The position numbers and the translations under genes are program-made. Below are positions 52,939 through 62,190 of a stretch of DNA of 64,000 bases, piece by piece (the first letter of the stretch is position 1; each line of letters starts with the position of its first letter). Under the pieces are notes generated by a model. It saw only the letters and a list, made by a program, of their open reading frames with translations. It was not told the DNA's origin and searched no databases. Source of the DNA: Comamonas sp. Y33R10-2 (lineage in GTDB: Bacteria > Pseudomonadota > Gammaproteobacteria > Burkholderiales > Burkholderiaceae_C); NCBI RefSeq assembly GCF_019355935.1, contig NZ_CP079925.1, positions 2,108,001 to 2,172,000 on the forward strand, in the 5' to 3' direction.

Positions 52939-53358
52939 ATGACAACCCATACCCGCATCCGCCCTTTCAACACTCGCGAAACTTACCCCGAGCAAAAACT
53001 CGACAACGACTTATGCCAAGCAGTGGTTGCCAATAACATCGTGTTTTTGCGCGGCCAAATTGGTCAGGACCTTGATTCTCGTGAGTCGGTTGGCATCGGC
53101 GACGTTGCAGCGCAGACAGAAAAAGCAATGGCCAACATCAAGATGCTTTTGGAAGAGTCCGGAAGCGAGCTCAGCCACATCTGCAAGATCACGATTTATA
53201 TGGTTGATGTGCGTTACCGCGAAGCGGTATACAACGTTGTTGGGCACTGGCTCAAGGGTGTGTTTCCGGTTTCAACCGGCATCATCGTCTCCGCCTTGGC
53301 CCGCCCCGAGTGGTTGGTTGAGATTGATGCGACGGCTGTGATCCCAGATCAACGCTAA
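52939..53358 (+). CDS. RidA-family protein
   Basis: The 139-residue protein has VVANNIVFLRGQIGQD, SHICKITIYMVDVRYREAVY and STGIIVSALARPEWLVEIDA, with the Arg and Glu of the RidA active site. RidA proteins hydrolyse reactive enamine/imine intermediates and release ammonia; catabolic members such as RutC have dedicated substrates. Here it follows an N-oxidising type monooxygenase, which would suit imine removal. GGAG precedes the ATG. Confidence 0.9.
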   Translation: MTTHTRIRPFNTRETYPEQKLDNDLCQAVVANNIVFLRGQIGQDLDSRESVGIGDVAAQTEKAMANIKMLLEESGSELSHICKITIYMVDVRYREAVYNVVGHWLKGVFPVSTGIIVSALARPEWLVEIDATAVIPDQR

Positions 53359-53370
53359 GACGCAAGAGTT

Positions 53371-54045
53371 ATGACAATTTCTCTTGCAGGCCGCTGCGCA
53401 CGCACTGGCGCCATGGGCGGCATCATCAGCAGCTCAAGCCCTGCCGTAGCAAGTCGCTGCCTATGGGTCAGCTCTCAAGGTGTCGTGATGACTCAAAACG
53501 TCACCGACCCTGTACTCGGCATTCTAGGGATCAAGCTGCTTGAGCAGGGCTATGGAGCATCAGGCGTCATCTCCCAACTTACTTGCGCCCGACCTCACAT
53601 CGACTGGCGACAACTGGCAGCTCTTGACAGTAGTGGACAAGCGCAGACCTTCACGGGCAGTCAAGGCTTGGGCATCGCAGCCACTGCAATCGGACAAGAC
53701 TGTGTGGCTGCGGGCAATATGCTGGCCAACGAAGCTGTGCTTGAAGCAATGGTGCGCGGGTTTGAAAGCGACCCCTATGCATATATCGCTGAGCGTCTAC
53801 TCAATGCGCTTAAGTCAGGCTTGGCAGCGGGCGGTGAGGCGGGCCCTGTTCACTCAGCAGGTTTAACTGTGCATGACAGCGACCTCTGGCCCTGCGTAGA
53901 CCTGCGTATCGATTGGTCTGATTCCTCTGTCTTCGACGACCTGCAAGGGCTGTGGCAAAGGTACCAACCGCAGATGAGGGACTACGTAACCCGTGCCCGC
54001 AATCCCAAGGACGCCCCATCCTACGGAGTCCCCGGAGATCCTTAA
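53371..54045 (+). CDS. DUF1028 family protein
   Basis: The 224-residue protein shows MTISLAGRCARTGAMGGIIS, SSPAVASRCLWVSSQGVV, QNVTDPVLGILGIKLL and SAGLTVHDSDLWPCVDLRID. These are the marks of DUF1028, a putative Ntn-hydrolase-like fold without known reaction. It is often seen beside RidA and M20 peptidase genes. It starts 12 bp after ridA and is followed after 19 bp by the M20 gene. Confidence 0.85.
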   Translation: MTISLAGRCARTGAMGGIISSSSPAVASRCLWVSSQGVVMTQNVTDPVLGILGIKLLEQGYGASGVISQLTCARPHIDWRQLAALDSSGQAQTFTGSQGLGIAATAIGQDCVAAGNMLANEAVLEAMVRGFESDPYAYIAERLLNALKSGLAAGGEAGPVHSAGLTVHDSDLWPCVDLRIDWSDSSVFDDLQGLWQRYQPQMRDYVTRARNPKDAPSYGVPGDP

Positions 54046-54064
54046 CACTCAGGAGTCTGAACAC

Positions 54065-55249
54065 ATGGCCCATGCAATGCTTGCACCGATGCTCGACATC
54101 CTCGAGAAGCTCATCGGTTTTGATACTCGCAGCAGCGAATCCAACCTGCCGCTGATCGAGTATGTTCGAAGTTACCTCGCCAGCTATGGCGTCGAGTCGA
54201 CACTGATTCCCAACGCTGATGGCAACAAGGCGAACCTTTATGCGACCATCGGACCTAGCAATCGTGCGGGCCTGTGTCTGTCGGGGCACACAGACGTGGT
54301 CCCAGCTTCAGGGCAGCCATGGACTGTTCCCGCGTTCCAGATGACGCGCTCCGCGGACCGCGTCATCGGTCGAGGAACTGCAGATATGAAAGGCTTCATT
54401 GCTGCTGTACTTGTCATGGTGCCCCGCTTTATCGAGACTGCGCACGCGTGTCCCATCCACATCGCGCTCAGCTACGACGAAGAGGTCGGCTGCCTTGGGG
54501 TTCGCGGCTTGCTCACGCATCTTGTGGCAGCTCCCGTCAAACCGCTGGCTTGCATCATTGGGGAGCCCACAAGCATGCAGGTGGCCGTAGCACACAAAGG
54601 CAAGCGGGCCTATCGTTGCTGCGTACAAGGCCTTGCAGGGCATTCGTCTCTCACAAACCTCGGTGTCAATGCAGTGGACTTTGCGGCTGAGCTGACGAGT
54701 TACCTGCGCCGGACAAGCAACGAGTTACGCGAGCGTGGTGCGCGTAACGCTGCATTTGTACCCCCGTACTCGACGATCCACACAGGCAGACTGTCTGGAG
54801 GCATTGCCTTGAACGTCATTCCTGATCACGCAGAGCTGGAGTTCGAAATTCGCAATCTTCCAGATGATGACCCGGATGCCGTGGTGGACACCGTTCGCAT
54901 CTTCGCCGATCAAACCTTGGTTCCTGAGATGCGCCAGGTTCATGCGGGTAGTTCAATCAAATGGGAGCAGTTAGTCGACTACCCCGCGCTATCAGATGAC
55001 CCTGCATCCGCTTGGCTCAAGGAGCTTGCGTGCGCTGCAGCCAATAGTCCTACGACGCGAACCGTTTCGTTTGGCACGGAAGGGGGACTCTTCCAGGAGA
55101 TCGGCGTGCCAACCGTCGTGTGTGGGCCGGGTAGCATCGTACAAGCGCACAAGGCAGATGAGTACGTTACGTTGGCGCAACTCTCTCAGTGCTTGGACTT
55201 TATGGAATCGCTGGCCGCCCGGAATGGCGAAGGTAAGTTGATTCCTTAA
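54065..55249 (+). CDS. M20-family deacylase (ArgE-like)
   Basis: The 394-residue metallohydrolase has LCLSGHTDVVPASGQPW (His and Asp metal ligands), RGTADMKGFIAAVLVM (bridging Asp), SYDEEVGCLG (catalytic Glu), IIGEPTSMQVAVAHKG and the C-terminal CGPGSIVQAHKADEY. It resembles acetylornithine deacetylase and hydrolyses an N-acyl bond. The ATG has CAGGAG upstream. As the last gene of the monooxygenase operon it may cut an amide formed in the pathway; arginine synthesis is unlikely in this context. Confidence 0.9.
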   Translation: MAHAMLAPMLDILEKLIGFDTRSSESNLPLIEYVRSYLASYGVESTLIPNADGNKANLYATIGPSNRAGLCLSGHTDVVPASGQPWTVPAFQMTRSADRVIGRGTADMKGFIAAVLVMVPRFIETAHACPIHIALSYDEEVGCLGVRGLLTHLVAAPVKPLACIIGEPTSMQVAVAHKGKRAYRCCVQGLAGHSSLTNLGVNAVDFAAELTSYLRRTSNELRERGARNAAFVPPYSTIHTGRLSGGIALNVIPDHAELEFEIRNLPDDDPDAVVDTVRIFADQTLVPEMRQVHAGSSIKWEQLVDYPALSDDPASAWLKELACAAANSPTTRTVSFGTEGGLFQEIGVPTVVCGPGSIVQAHKADEYVTLAQLSQCLDFMESLAARNGEGKLIP

Positions 55250-55319
55250 TTTCCTCACCCCTTAGAGCGGTTAACACCACTCAGCAAACCGAAGGGTTGC
55301 GTTAGCGGCTCTTAGTGAA

Positions 55320-55363
55320 GCCGTCCGGTACCGCCCTCAATGGGCAGGTACCGGACGGCAATT
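55320..55363 (+). terminator. terminator of the monooxygenase operon
   Basis: A 13-bp stem GCCGTCCGGTACC/GGTACCGGACGGC is extended by GCCC/GGGC near the loop and followed by AATTTT. It lies between the convergent M20 and porin genes. Confidence 0.85.
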
Positions 55364-55376
55364 TTCATTTCGGCGT

Positions 55377-56339
55377 TCAGAATGTGTATGTCAGGCCAGC
55401 ACCGAAAGCATTGGCTGACCTGGATGGATAGACCTTGCGACCCACGTCGGCATAGACACTGGTGCGCTTCGACAGGCTGTACAGCACGCCTATGCCCATG
55501 GCCTTTTGGGCTTTCACGCCATCGACATCCACTTGACCCCAGCCAGCCCTCAACACGGTATTACCCATGGTGTAGGTTCCGCCCAAGGTCAACGACTTGG
55601 CTTTGGACAAACTGGCTTTGCTGACGTCGTAAGCACCCATCAGGGCAAAATTGCCAAAATGCCCCTTGAGCGCGAAGAAGTTGTCGGTATTACCTGCACT
55701 GTTCTTGCCATACGCATACATAGCAGCGAATTGCTTATTGCTGTATTTAACAGTCGCTGCAATAGGCTTGTTATTGTCAGCAGGCGATTTCTCGGGTGAA
55801 GCGCTCAAGTGCACCGAAAATCCACCCGCAAATTTGGGCGAATCATAGAAAACACCATTATTGAGGCGTCCATACTCTGCAGTTCCGGCGTTTCCTTTAG
55901 GGTCGGACGGGAAGTTGTAGTGCCACAAATCCCAGGCAGGAGATGCAACACGGTTGAAGTAATACCATGGGTCGAAGTCATAGTCATTACTGTAGATGGC
56001 ATCCAAGCGTCGGCCAATTTGAACTGAGCCGAAGCTGCCCTTCAAACCCACGGTGGCCTCCCCAGACCAAAACGGCTTGTTCGCACTTTCAATAGCACCA
56101 GTGCTCGTATCAAGCCGATGACTCAATGCGAAAGTGGTTGCCAGCCCGGACCCGAGGTCCTCTGAACCCCGAAAAGTAATGTTGCTTGGCTGTATCGGTC
56201 CGACCTTCCCCGCTTTGTCATAGTCTCGATAGACGCCAACATCGAGGAAGCCCGAAATTGTTACATTGGATTGAGCCTGTGATGCTGAAGCTCCTGCCAT
56301 CATGGCCATGAAGCATGCAGCACGTATCATTTTTGCCAT
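55377..56339 (-). CDS. Gram-negative general porin (Omp32-like)
   Basis: The 320-residue protein has a signal peptide (ACFMAMMAGASASQAQ), the start NVTISGFLDVGVYRDYDKAG, FRGSEDLGSGLATTFALSHR and the C-terminal GLTYTF ending in Phe, needed for outer-membrane assembly. It forms a trimeric 16-stranded barrel in comamonads and Bordetella. It lies between two operons of the island and may admit the substrate. An inverted repeat lies upstream at 56504-56524. Confidence 0.92.
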   Translation of the reverse strand: MAKMIRAACFMAMMAGASASQAQSNVTISGFLDVGVYRDYDKAGKVGPIQPSNITFRGSEDLGSGLATTFALSHRLDTSTGAIESANKPFWSGEATVGLKGSFGSVQIGRRLDAIYSNDYDFDPWYYFNRVASPAWDLWHYNFPSDPKGNAGTAEYGRLNNGVFYDSPKFAGGFSVHLSASPEKSPADNNKPIAATVKYSNKQFAAMYAYGKNSAGNTDNFFALKGHFGNFALMGAYDVSKASLSKAKSLTLGGTYTMGNTVLRAGWGQVDVDGVKAQKAMGIGVLYSLSKRTSVYADVGRKVYPSRSANAFGAGLTYTF

Positions 56340-56503
56340 ATTTATATCTCACTGGGTTGAATTTCCCGGCAGGAATTTTCATAAATCTCGCAATGTAAAA
56401 ATATGGAATTTATTTTATTAAATGCAAAATTTTTCAAAATGAGATTTTGAAATTCCCCATACCCGGTCGATAAAAAATTTTCGACCGACAGTTATGCTAT
56501 TCA

Positions 56504-56524
56504 ATGCAGATGGATATTCTGCAT
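56504..56524. promoter_or_regulatory. inverted repeat ATGCAGA-N7-TCTGCAT upstream of the porin
   Basis: Perfect 7-bp arms lie 165 bp before the porin ATG. A second stem, CGGTCGA-N10-TCGACCG, lies at 56464-56487. The TCTGCA/TGCAGA word also occurs in promoter element copy B. This leader of 230 bp is AT-rich and has no gene. Confidence 0.45.
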
Positions 56525-56570
56525 ACAGTTTTCATTGATGATTAATATATAAATCCTATGCAGATTAATT

Positions 56571-56616
56571 AAAAAATGGCGGTGCCACCGCAATATACGG
56601 TGGCACCGCCATTTTT
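56571..56616 (-). terminator. terminator of the Rieske/Pot operon
   Basis: AAATGGCGGTGCCACCG and CGGTGGCACCGCCATTT form a long perfect stem with a 7-nt loop, with A and T runs on both sides. It follows the last gene of the minus-strand operon by 45 bp. Confidence 0.9.
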
Positions 56617-56661
56617 ACTTCGACTTGATTTAATCAAACCAAATGATTAAATGAATGCCAT

Positions 56662-57819
56662 TTACTCGATGACTTGTTTTCCTATGTAGGCGTAAAAATC
56701 TCGAAGCGTGCCCTCAAGGTTGTCGCAAGCCAGAGGCCCCGGGTTATAGAACGAAGAGTGAAGCCCGGTCTGCAACGTCTCGAGTTTGGTGCGATCTTCA
56801 GCATTGAAGGCATCAGCAAATGCGACATAGCTGGCCACACTCGCCTCATCAGGTGCTTGCTCATGGCCAGCGATCCCCCAGCGAACTGCCACACTGTCGA
56901 CTGTCTTTGGCCGCAGACACAGGTAGACAGTTTGATGCGGCATGTAAGTAACGACAAGATTCGGAAATACGCTGAATAGAAAACTAAACCTGCGCTCATC
57001 GGCGCTCAGCTCAGGATGGTGTGGCGCACGCTGGGAAGAATCAGGTGTGTAGTGCGCCCGATAGGCTGAAAAATGACCATTGCCCTCCACGTACTCACAC
57101 AGCTCTGTGGGCGTTACCGGGCGCAACGTGCGAGGGTGCGTTGCGTTCAAGTGGTAGCCTTCCATGAAGTTCTCTGCGAGGCACTTCCAGTTGGTTTGCC
57201 AGACCTCCTCAGTGCTGTGATAAAGCTCACGTTCTTCATGATGGTAGTTACGGATATGAGTCTCGAGTGGCGCTAAGGACTGCGCCAAAGGTGGTGCATT
57301 GCCATCCAGATTGACAAAGATGAAGTTTTGCCAGACCGTCGTTGCAATCGTTGGCAAGGCGCAGCGTGCAGTGTCCAGAAAAGGGCTGTCCTGCATCAAC
57401 GGTGCTCGCTTGAGCTTCCCGTCAAGCTCAAAAGTCCATGCGTGGTAAGCACAAACATGTAGTTTTTTATTTCCTCGTCCGGTGGCGACGAGGTTGCCTC
57501 GATGGCGGCACACATTGGCCATCACCCTTACTTCCCCTGAACCGTCCCGCTGCACGATCAAAGGCTCGCCAGCGACGTCGGTCGTGTAGTAGTCACCCTT
57601 GGTGGGGATCTCCCCTGTATGTCCGACACACACCCAGTTGCGTCTAAACACTTTTGTTCGTTCGATTTCGGCAAACGCTGGCGATGTATAGAACTCCCCT
57701 GGCATTGCATGGGTCGCTCGTACTCCCGGGCGTGCAAGCTCTTGCAGCTTCTCCAGTAGCTGCTGATCTGCGTTAGAAATATCTTCGGATGGGAAATAAG
57801 ACATGCTGCTGTCGCTCAT
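56662..57819 (-). CDS. Rieske oxygenase alpha subunit 1 (GbcA/CntA-like)
   Basis: The 385-residue protein has Rieske ligands in NVCRHRGNLVATGRG and CAYHAWTF, and the mononuclear iron site in LAENFMEGYHLNATHPRT. The overall pattern (PGEFYTSPAFAEIERTKVF, RNWVCVGH) is that of the quaternary-ammonium oxygenases such as glycine betaine, carnitine and stachydrine demethylases. No beta subunit is present, as in that group. It starts 3 bp after potC. It is a paralogue of the oxygenase at the other end of the operon. Confidence 0.9.
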   Translation of the reverse strand: MSDSSMSYFPSEDISNADQQLLEKLQELARPGVRATHAMPGEFYTSPAFAEIERTKVFRRNWVCVGHTGEIPTKGDYYTTDVAGEPLIVQRDGSGEVRVMANVCRHRGNLVATGRGNKKLHVCAYHAWTFELDGKLKRAPLMQDSPFLDTARCALPTIATTVWQNFIFVNLDGNAPPLAQSLAPLETHIRNYHHEERELYHSTEEVWQTNWKCLAENFMEGYHLNATHPRTLRPVTPTELCEYVEGNGHFSAYRAHYTPDSSQRAPHHPELSADERRFSFLFSVFPNLVVTYMPHQTVYLCLRPKTVDSVAVRWGIAGHEQAPDEASVASYVAFADAFNAEDRTKLETLQTGLHSSFYNPGPLACDNLEGTLRDFYAYIGKQVIE

Positions 57820-57822
57820 GGA

Positions 57823-58659
57823 TCAGGTTATAGAGTTGCCATGGCCAGCTGTACGGCCACGTAACCAGTGAATTGCGCCGAACAGCGCGATGGCAAAAAC
57901 GGTCAGCATGCTGGCGACGGCGAGAATCGTAGGATCAATCGAATCCCGCATCCCGCTCCACATCTCACGTGGGATCGTGTTCTGATCAGGCCCCCCGATG
58001 AACAAGATCACAATGACCTCATCGAACGAAGTTGCAAACGCAAAGATGGCGCCAGCCGTGACAGCCGGTGAAATCAACGGCAGCGTGACACGCCGAAAAG
58101 CAGTCCAAGGCGTGGCCCCCAAGCTCGTCGCTGCACGAACGAGGTTATGGTCAAAAGACAGCAAAGATGCATTGACTGTTATGACCACAAAAGGCGTTCC
58201 CAACGCGGCATGGGATAGCACGACACCGGTGTAGGTATCGTTGAGTCCCAAGGGAGCAAATACCAAATAAAAGCCCACAGCCACAACCACCACGGGAATG
58301 ATCATTGGCGAGATCAGCAGCGGCATGATCAGCGAGCGGAAGGGGAAATTCGGTCGCGACAAACCCAAGGCAGCCAGCGTCCCCATGACTGTCGCGATCA
58401 GTGTGGAAACAACACCGATACCGACACTATTGATCAGTGCTTGCTGCCACGCGGGACTGAACAATGCCTTCTCGTACCAGCGCAACGAGAAGCCTGTCAT
58501 GGGGTACGAGAAGTACGCACTGGAATTGAAGGACAGTGGAATGATTGCGAGCAGTGGTGCAATCAAAAAAAACAACACCAACCCAGTTTGCCAATTGGCC
58601 CAGGCCAGCGAGAGTTTTGATGACAACGGACGGTTATCAATGCGATTAAGAATGGCCAT
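57823..58659 (-). CDS. PotC-type ABC transporter permease
   Basis: The 278-residue inner-membrane protein has about six membrane helices and the EAA-type loop AATSLGATPWTAFRRVTLPL. It has FSLRWYEKALFSPAWQQALI, typical of spermidine/putrescine-type permeases. GGAGGT precedes the ATG. It pairs with the PotB-type permease encoded just upstream. Confidence 0.92.
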   Translation of the reverse strand: MAILNRIDNRPLSSKLSLAWANWQTGLVLFFLIAPLLAIIPLSFNSSAYFSYPMTGFSLRWYEKALFSPAWQQALINSVGIGVVSTLIATVMGTLAALGLSRPNFPFRSLIMPLLISPMIIPVVVVAVGFYLVFAPLGLNDTYTGVVLSHAALGTPFVVITVNASLLSFDHNLVRAATSLGATPWTAFRRVTLPLISPAVTAGAIFAFATSFDEVIVILFIGGPDQNTIPREMWSGMRDSIDPTILAVASMLTVFAIALFGAIHWLRGRTAGHGNSIT

Positions 58660-58671
58660 CAGATACCTCCA

Positions 58672-59934
58672 TCAGCCCAGACGCAGGCGATCAATGCCGA
58701 CAAGTCGGTTGAAGATCAAGTAAAACGCTACGGTAAACACCAGCAAATAGGCAGACAGTGCGCCGGCGAGTCCCCAGTTAAGCATCTCATTGGTCTGTTG
58801 CGCGATCAGCTGACTGATCATCTCGTCACCTGCACCGCCGAGCAGAGCTGGCGTGATGTAGTAACCCAAAGCAATCACAAATACGAGGAAGCACCCTGCC
58901 CCTACCCCTGGCAAAGTCTGCGGCATATACACCCGGATAAAGGCGAGCACAGGGTGAGCGCCCAGTGACTGTGCTGCCCGCATGTACGTGGGAGGAACGT
59001 TCTTCATCACCGAATAAATCGCCAAAATCATGTAAGGCAGCAGCACGTGAGTCATCCCCACCAGCACGCCAATGCGGTTGAAAATTAAGGGCATGGGTTC
59101 ACTGATCATGCTTAGGCTTTGCAGTACGCTATTGACGATGCCACTCGGCTGCAGCATGACGTACCACGCAGTCACGCGCACCAGCAGCGATGTCCAGAAC
59201 GGAATAATCACTAACAGCAAAAGCTTGGCACTGCGCTCTGGCGGCAGCGTTGCCAGGCGCCACGCCACTGGATAGGCAAGCACCAAACACAGCAGCGTCA
59301 CCACGGTGCTGATCCATACGGTTCTTCCGAAAGACTGTAAATAGACGCTGCCTTGCTCATCGCCTGCAACGACTGAGCCACTGGCATCCACTTTGGCATC
59401 GACCGCTTCTAGCAGGTAGTCAGCCGTTGGAGTCCGGGTTGCCCGCTGCATCAGGCGCCATGTCTCATGCTCACCCCACCGGGCATCCAACTCAATGAGC
59501 GCAGGCTTCCATGCAGCAGGCGCTTGCTCGGGGAGACTTCGCGCCGAACGCATCAACAGGCTGCGCATGTCCGACTGGTAGAAGTTCAGGCGGCGGGAGA
59601 CGGTGCCCAACTCTCCCGCTTTAGAGGCAGCAGCCAAATCAGTGCTTAGTGCCACAAACGCCATTTCATCCGGAACACCCTGACCATCCCACACTTGGAG
59701 AACCTGCGTGAGTTGTGGCATTGACTCAGGCATCTCTGGGTTCTGCACACTTCGTGCCAACAGCATGGCAATTGGCGCGATAAAAGTTAGCAGCAAAAAG
59801 AGCAGCAACGGCAGCACGAGCAAAAACGCCTCGCGCGCTGCACGTCGTCGTGCCTGGCGATACAAGTCAACAGGGCTAACAGCAGTCATTGCAGATGCTG
59901 CAGCACTGTTGGGAGTGGATAGTTCGGGTGTCAT
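58672..59934 (-). CDS. PotB-type ABC transporter permease with a large insertion
   Basis: The 420-residue protein is about 130 residues longer than E. coli PotB. The extra part, roughly residues 65-200 (VQNPEMPESMPQLTQVLQVW to DEQGSVYLQSFGR), is soluble and lies between the first membrane helix and the core, probably in the periplasm. The core has AAQSLGAHPVLAFIRVYMPQ as EAA loop. Similar long versions occur in Burkholderiales. The insert could contact the binding protein. Confidence 0.9.
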   Translation of the reverse strand: MTPELSTPNSAAASAMTAVSPVDLYRQARRRAAREAFLLVLPLLLFLLLTFIAPIAMLLARSVQNPEMPESMPQLTQVLQVWDGQGVPDEMAFVALSTDLAAASKAGELGTVSRRLNFYQSDMRSLLMRSARSLPEQAPAAWKPALIELDARWGEHETWRLMQRATRTPTADYLLEAVDAKVDASGSVVAGDEQGSVYLQSFGRTVWISTVVTLLCLVLAYPVAWRLATLPPERSAKLLLLVIIPFWTSLLVRVTAWYVMLQPSGIVNSVLQSLSMISEPMPLIFNRIGVLVGMTHVLLPYMILAIYSVMKNVPPTYMRAAQSLGAHPVLAFIRVYMPQTLPGVGAGCFLVFVIALGYYITPALLGGAGDEMISQLIAQQTNEMLNWGLAGALSAYLLVFTVAFYLIFNRLVGIDRLRLG

Positions 59935-59966
59935 AGGCTGTCAGGCGGTTTTCAGTGCCACATCTC

Positions 59967-61019
59967 TTAGCGTGTTAGCCAGTTCTGGAACTGTTTACCG
60001 ATCGAGTCACTCTTATCAACCCAAAAACTCACATCAATCTTCAATGCGTTCTGGAAATTGCCAGGCGCAGTAGGTAGCTCCTTTAAGCGAGTTGGGTCAA
60101 TCAGTGGGATGGCGCTTGTACGGGGAGGCGCGTAGGGGATGTACTTTGTGAGGTCAGCGTAGCGCTGAGGCTGCGAGGCAAAAGCAATAAATTCCGCAGC
60201 AAGCTTTGCATTTTTGGCGCCAGCCGGTACGCCCCACCACTCATAGTCATACAGCTGCGCATCCCATACGATCTTGAAAGGCTTGCCATCTTGCTTAACA
60301 GCATCAGAGATGCGCCCGTTGTAGGCGGTAACCATGGATACCGCACCATCTGCGAGCAATTGAGGTGCTTGTGCTCCGGACTCCCACCAGACAATGCTGC
60401 TCTTGATGGAGTCCAGTTTCTTGAATGCGCGATCTATACCTTGTTGAGTAGAGAGCAGCTTATAGACTTGTTCCTTGGGCACTCCATCGGCCATCAGCGC
60501 CCATTCCAAGGTTCCCTTGGCTGATTTGCGCATACCGCGCTTTCCAGGGAATTTTTGCAGATCAAAGAAATCGCTGATCGAGTTGGGGGTTCCAGTTACT
60601 TTGGTGGAGTCATAGGCATAGACGGTTGACCAAACCATGCTGACAACCGCGCAATCACTGATAGCTCCGGGCAGAAAGTCCTTGGTATCCCCGAGAAGTT
60701 TCACAGGGAATTTCTGAAGCAGTCCTTCCTCGCAAGCGCGCATTGCATCGTTGGCTTCCAGATCCACCAAATCCCAGGTGACATTCTTGGCTTGCACCAT
60801 GGCTTGCAACTTGGCTAGACCACCGCTGTACGACTGGAAGGTGAAGTCATGCTTGGTCTTCTCGGTAAACGGTGTGAAATAAGCTTGCTTGACGGCTGCC
60901 TCGTAGGCTCCTCCGAAAGTCACAACGGCCAAGGTTTCTGCTTGCGCAGAAGCGCTAAGGCCCGCAAAAGCCGCAATCGTCAAGGCAATAGCCCGCATAG
61001 AGGGAAAGCGAATCGACAT
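59967..61019 (-). CDS. PotD-type periplasmic substrate-binding protein
   Basis: The 350-residue protein has a signal peptide (AIALTIAAFAGLSASAQA) followed by ETLAVVTFGGAYEAAVKQAY, WDLVDLEANDAMRACEEGLL and GVPAGAKNAKLAAEFIAFAS, the pattern of polyamine/opine-type binding proteins. The ligand is unknown; cationic amines are typical for the family. The ATG at 61019 has GAGGAA at 6-bp spacing. It lies between potA and potB of the same operon. Confidence 0.92.
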   Translation of the reverse strand: MSIRFPSMRAIALTIAAFAGLSASAQAETLAVVTFGGAYEAAVKQAYFTPFTEKTKHDFTFQSYSGGLAKLQAMVQAKNVTWDLVDLEANDAMRACEEGLLQKFPVKLLGDTKDFLPGAISDCAVVSMVWSTVYAYDSTKVTGTPNSISDFFDLQKFPGKRGMRKSAKGTLEWALMADGVPKEQVYKLLSTQQGIDRAFKKLDSIKSSIVWWESGAQAPQLLADGAVSMVTAYNGRISDAVKQDGKPFKIVWDAQLYDYEWWGVPAGAKNAKLAAEFIAFASQPQRYADLTKYIPYAPPRTSAIPLIDPTRLKELPTAPGNFQNALKIDVSFWVDKSDSIGKQFQNWLTR

Positions 61020-61068
61020 AGGAAATTCCTCGGTTTGTGGAAAAGGGAAATGAAGGCGTAACGCTGGT

Positions 61069-62178
61069 TTACGGAGTCGTTTCGAAGGGCTGGTGCAAGA
61101 CCTTGCAGTCTTCGGGTCGCCAGTGGGCGATGACGCTGTCGCCAATTACCGGTCGTGTGGCGTGCTGGTCGTTTGGCAGCTTTGCGACGATCTGTTGTCC
61201 GTCGGGCAAGCCCAACTCCACGCGGTAGTGGTCTCCGCAATAGATCAGCTTGTGGACTTTGGCCGTCAGGACGTTGCAGTCCGGGGTGTACTCATGACCT
61301 AAGTGAGTTCGCTCGGGCCGCAAAGCCAGTACACCCGTTCCGCTTGGTCGCAGGCCATCACTGCGTCTGCCACGCACATGTGTACCGTCAGCAAGTACGA
61401 TCGTGGCCCAGTGGTCTGACAGGTCAGCCACCTGTCCATGCAGACCATTGTTCTCACCCACAAAGTTCGCCACGAAAGCGTTGCGAGGGTTTTCGTAGAG
61501 CTCTGTGGGCGGGGCAAGCTGCTGGATATAGCCTTCCGAGAACACAGCCACACGATCAGACATGGTCAATGCTTCACCTTGGTCGTGGGTCACGTACACA
61601 ATGGTCAGGCCCAACTCGCGGTGCAGCCGCATGATTTCGTACTGCATGGTTTCGCGCAGTTGCTTGTCAAGTGCGCCCAAAGGCTCGTCCATCAGCACGA
61701 CCTTGGGTTCGAAAACCAATGCTCGTGCCAGTGCAACTCGCTGCTGCTGGCCACCTGAGAGTTGCGCTGGCCGGCGATTTGCCAAATGGCCGAGCTCCAC
61801 CATCTCCAGTGCTCGTTTGACGCGCGCCTGTTGCTCACCCTTGGGGGTATTTCTCACCGACAGTGGGAAGGCTATGTTTTGGGCGATGCTCAGGTGCGGG
61901 AACAGTGCATAGTTCTGAAACACCATCCCGATATCGCGTTGGTGCGGAGGCTTGTCATCAAGGCGTTGGCCGTCGATCAGGATGCTGCCAAGCGTTGGTG
62001 ATTCAAAGCCTGCCAACATCATCAGCGTAGTCGTCTTTCCAGAGCCGGAAGGGCCTAACAGCGAGATGAATTCTCCGCGCGCAACATCCAGATTCAAGCC
62101 TTGAACGACGTAGTGCTCACCGTCGTAAGTCTTGTCAATTTGACGAAAAGAAATAAAGGGACTGGAGACTTCAAACAT
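61069..62178 (-). CDS. PotA-type ABC transporter ATPase
   Basis: The 369-residue ATPase has Walker A LLGPSGSGKTTTLMMLAGFE, the signature RRPAQLSGGQQQRVALARAL and Walker B VVLMDEPLGALDKQ, plus a C-terminal TOBE domain (GVLALRPERTHLGHEYTPD). A strong AGGAGGAGG site precedes the ATG. It follows the second Rieske gene by 12 bp. Confidence 0.94.
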   Translation of the reverse strand: MFEVSSPFISFRQIDKTYDGEHYVVQGLNLDVARGEFISLLGPSGSGKTTTLMMLAGFESPTLGSILIDGQRLDDKPPHQRDIGMVFQNYALFPHLSIAQNIAFPLSVRNTPKGEQQARVKRALEMVELGHLANRRPAQLSGGQQQRVALARALVFEPKVVLMDEPLGALDKQLRETMQYEIMRLHRELGLTIVYVTHDQGEALTMSDRVAVFSEGYIQQLAPPTELYENPRNAFVANFVGENNGLHGQVADLSDHWATIVLADGTHVRGRRSDGLRPSGTGVLALRPERTHLGHEYTPDCNVLTAKVHKLIYCGDHYRVELGLPDGQQIVAKLPNDQHATRPVIGDSVIAHWRPEDCKVLHQPFETTP

Positions 62179-62190
62179 ACCGCCTCCTCC

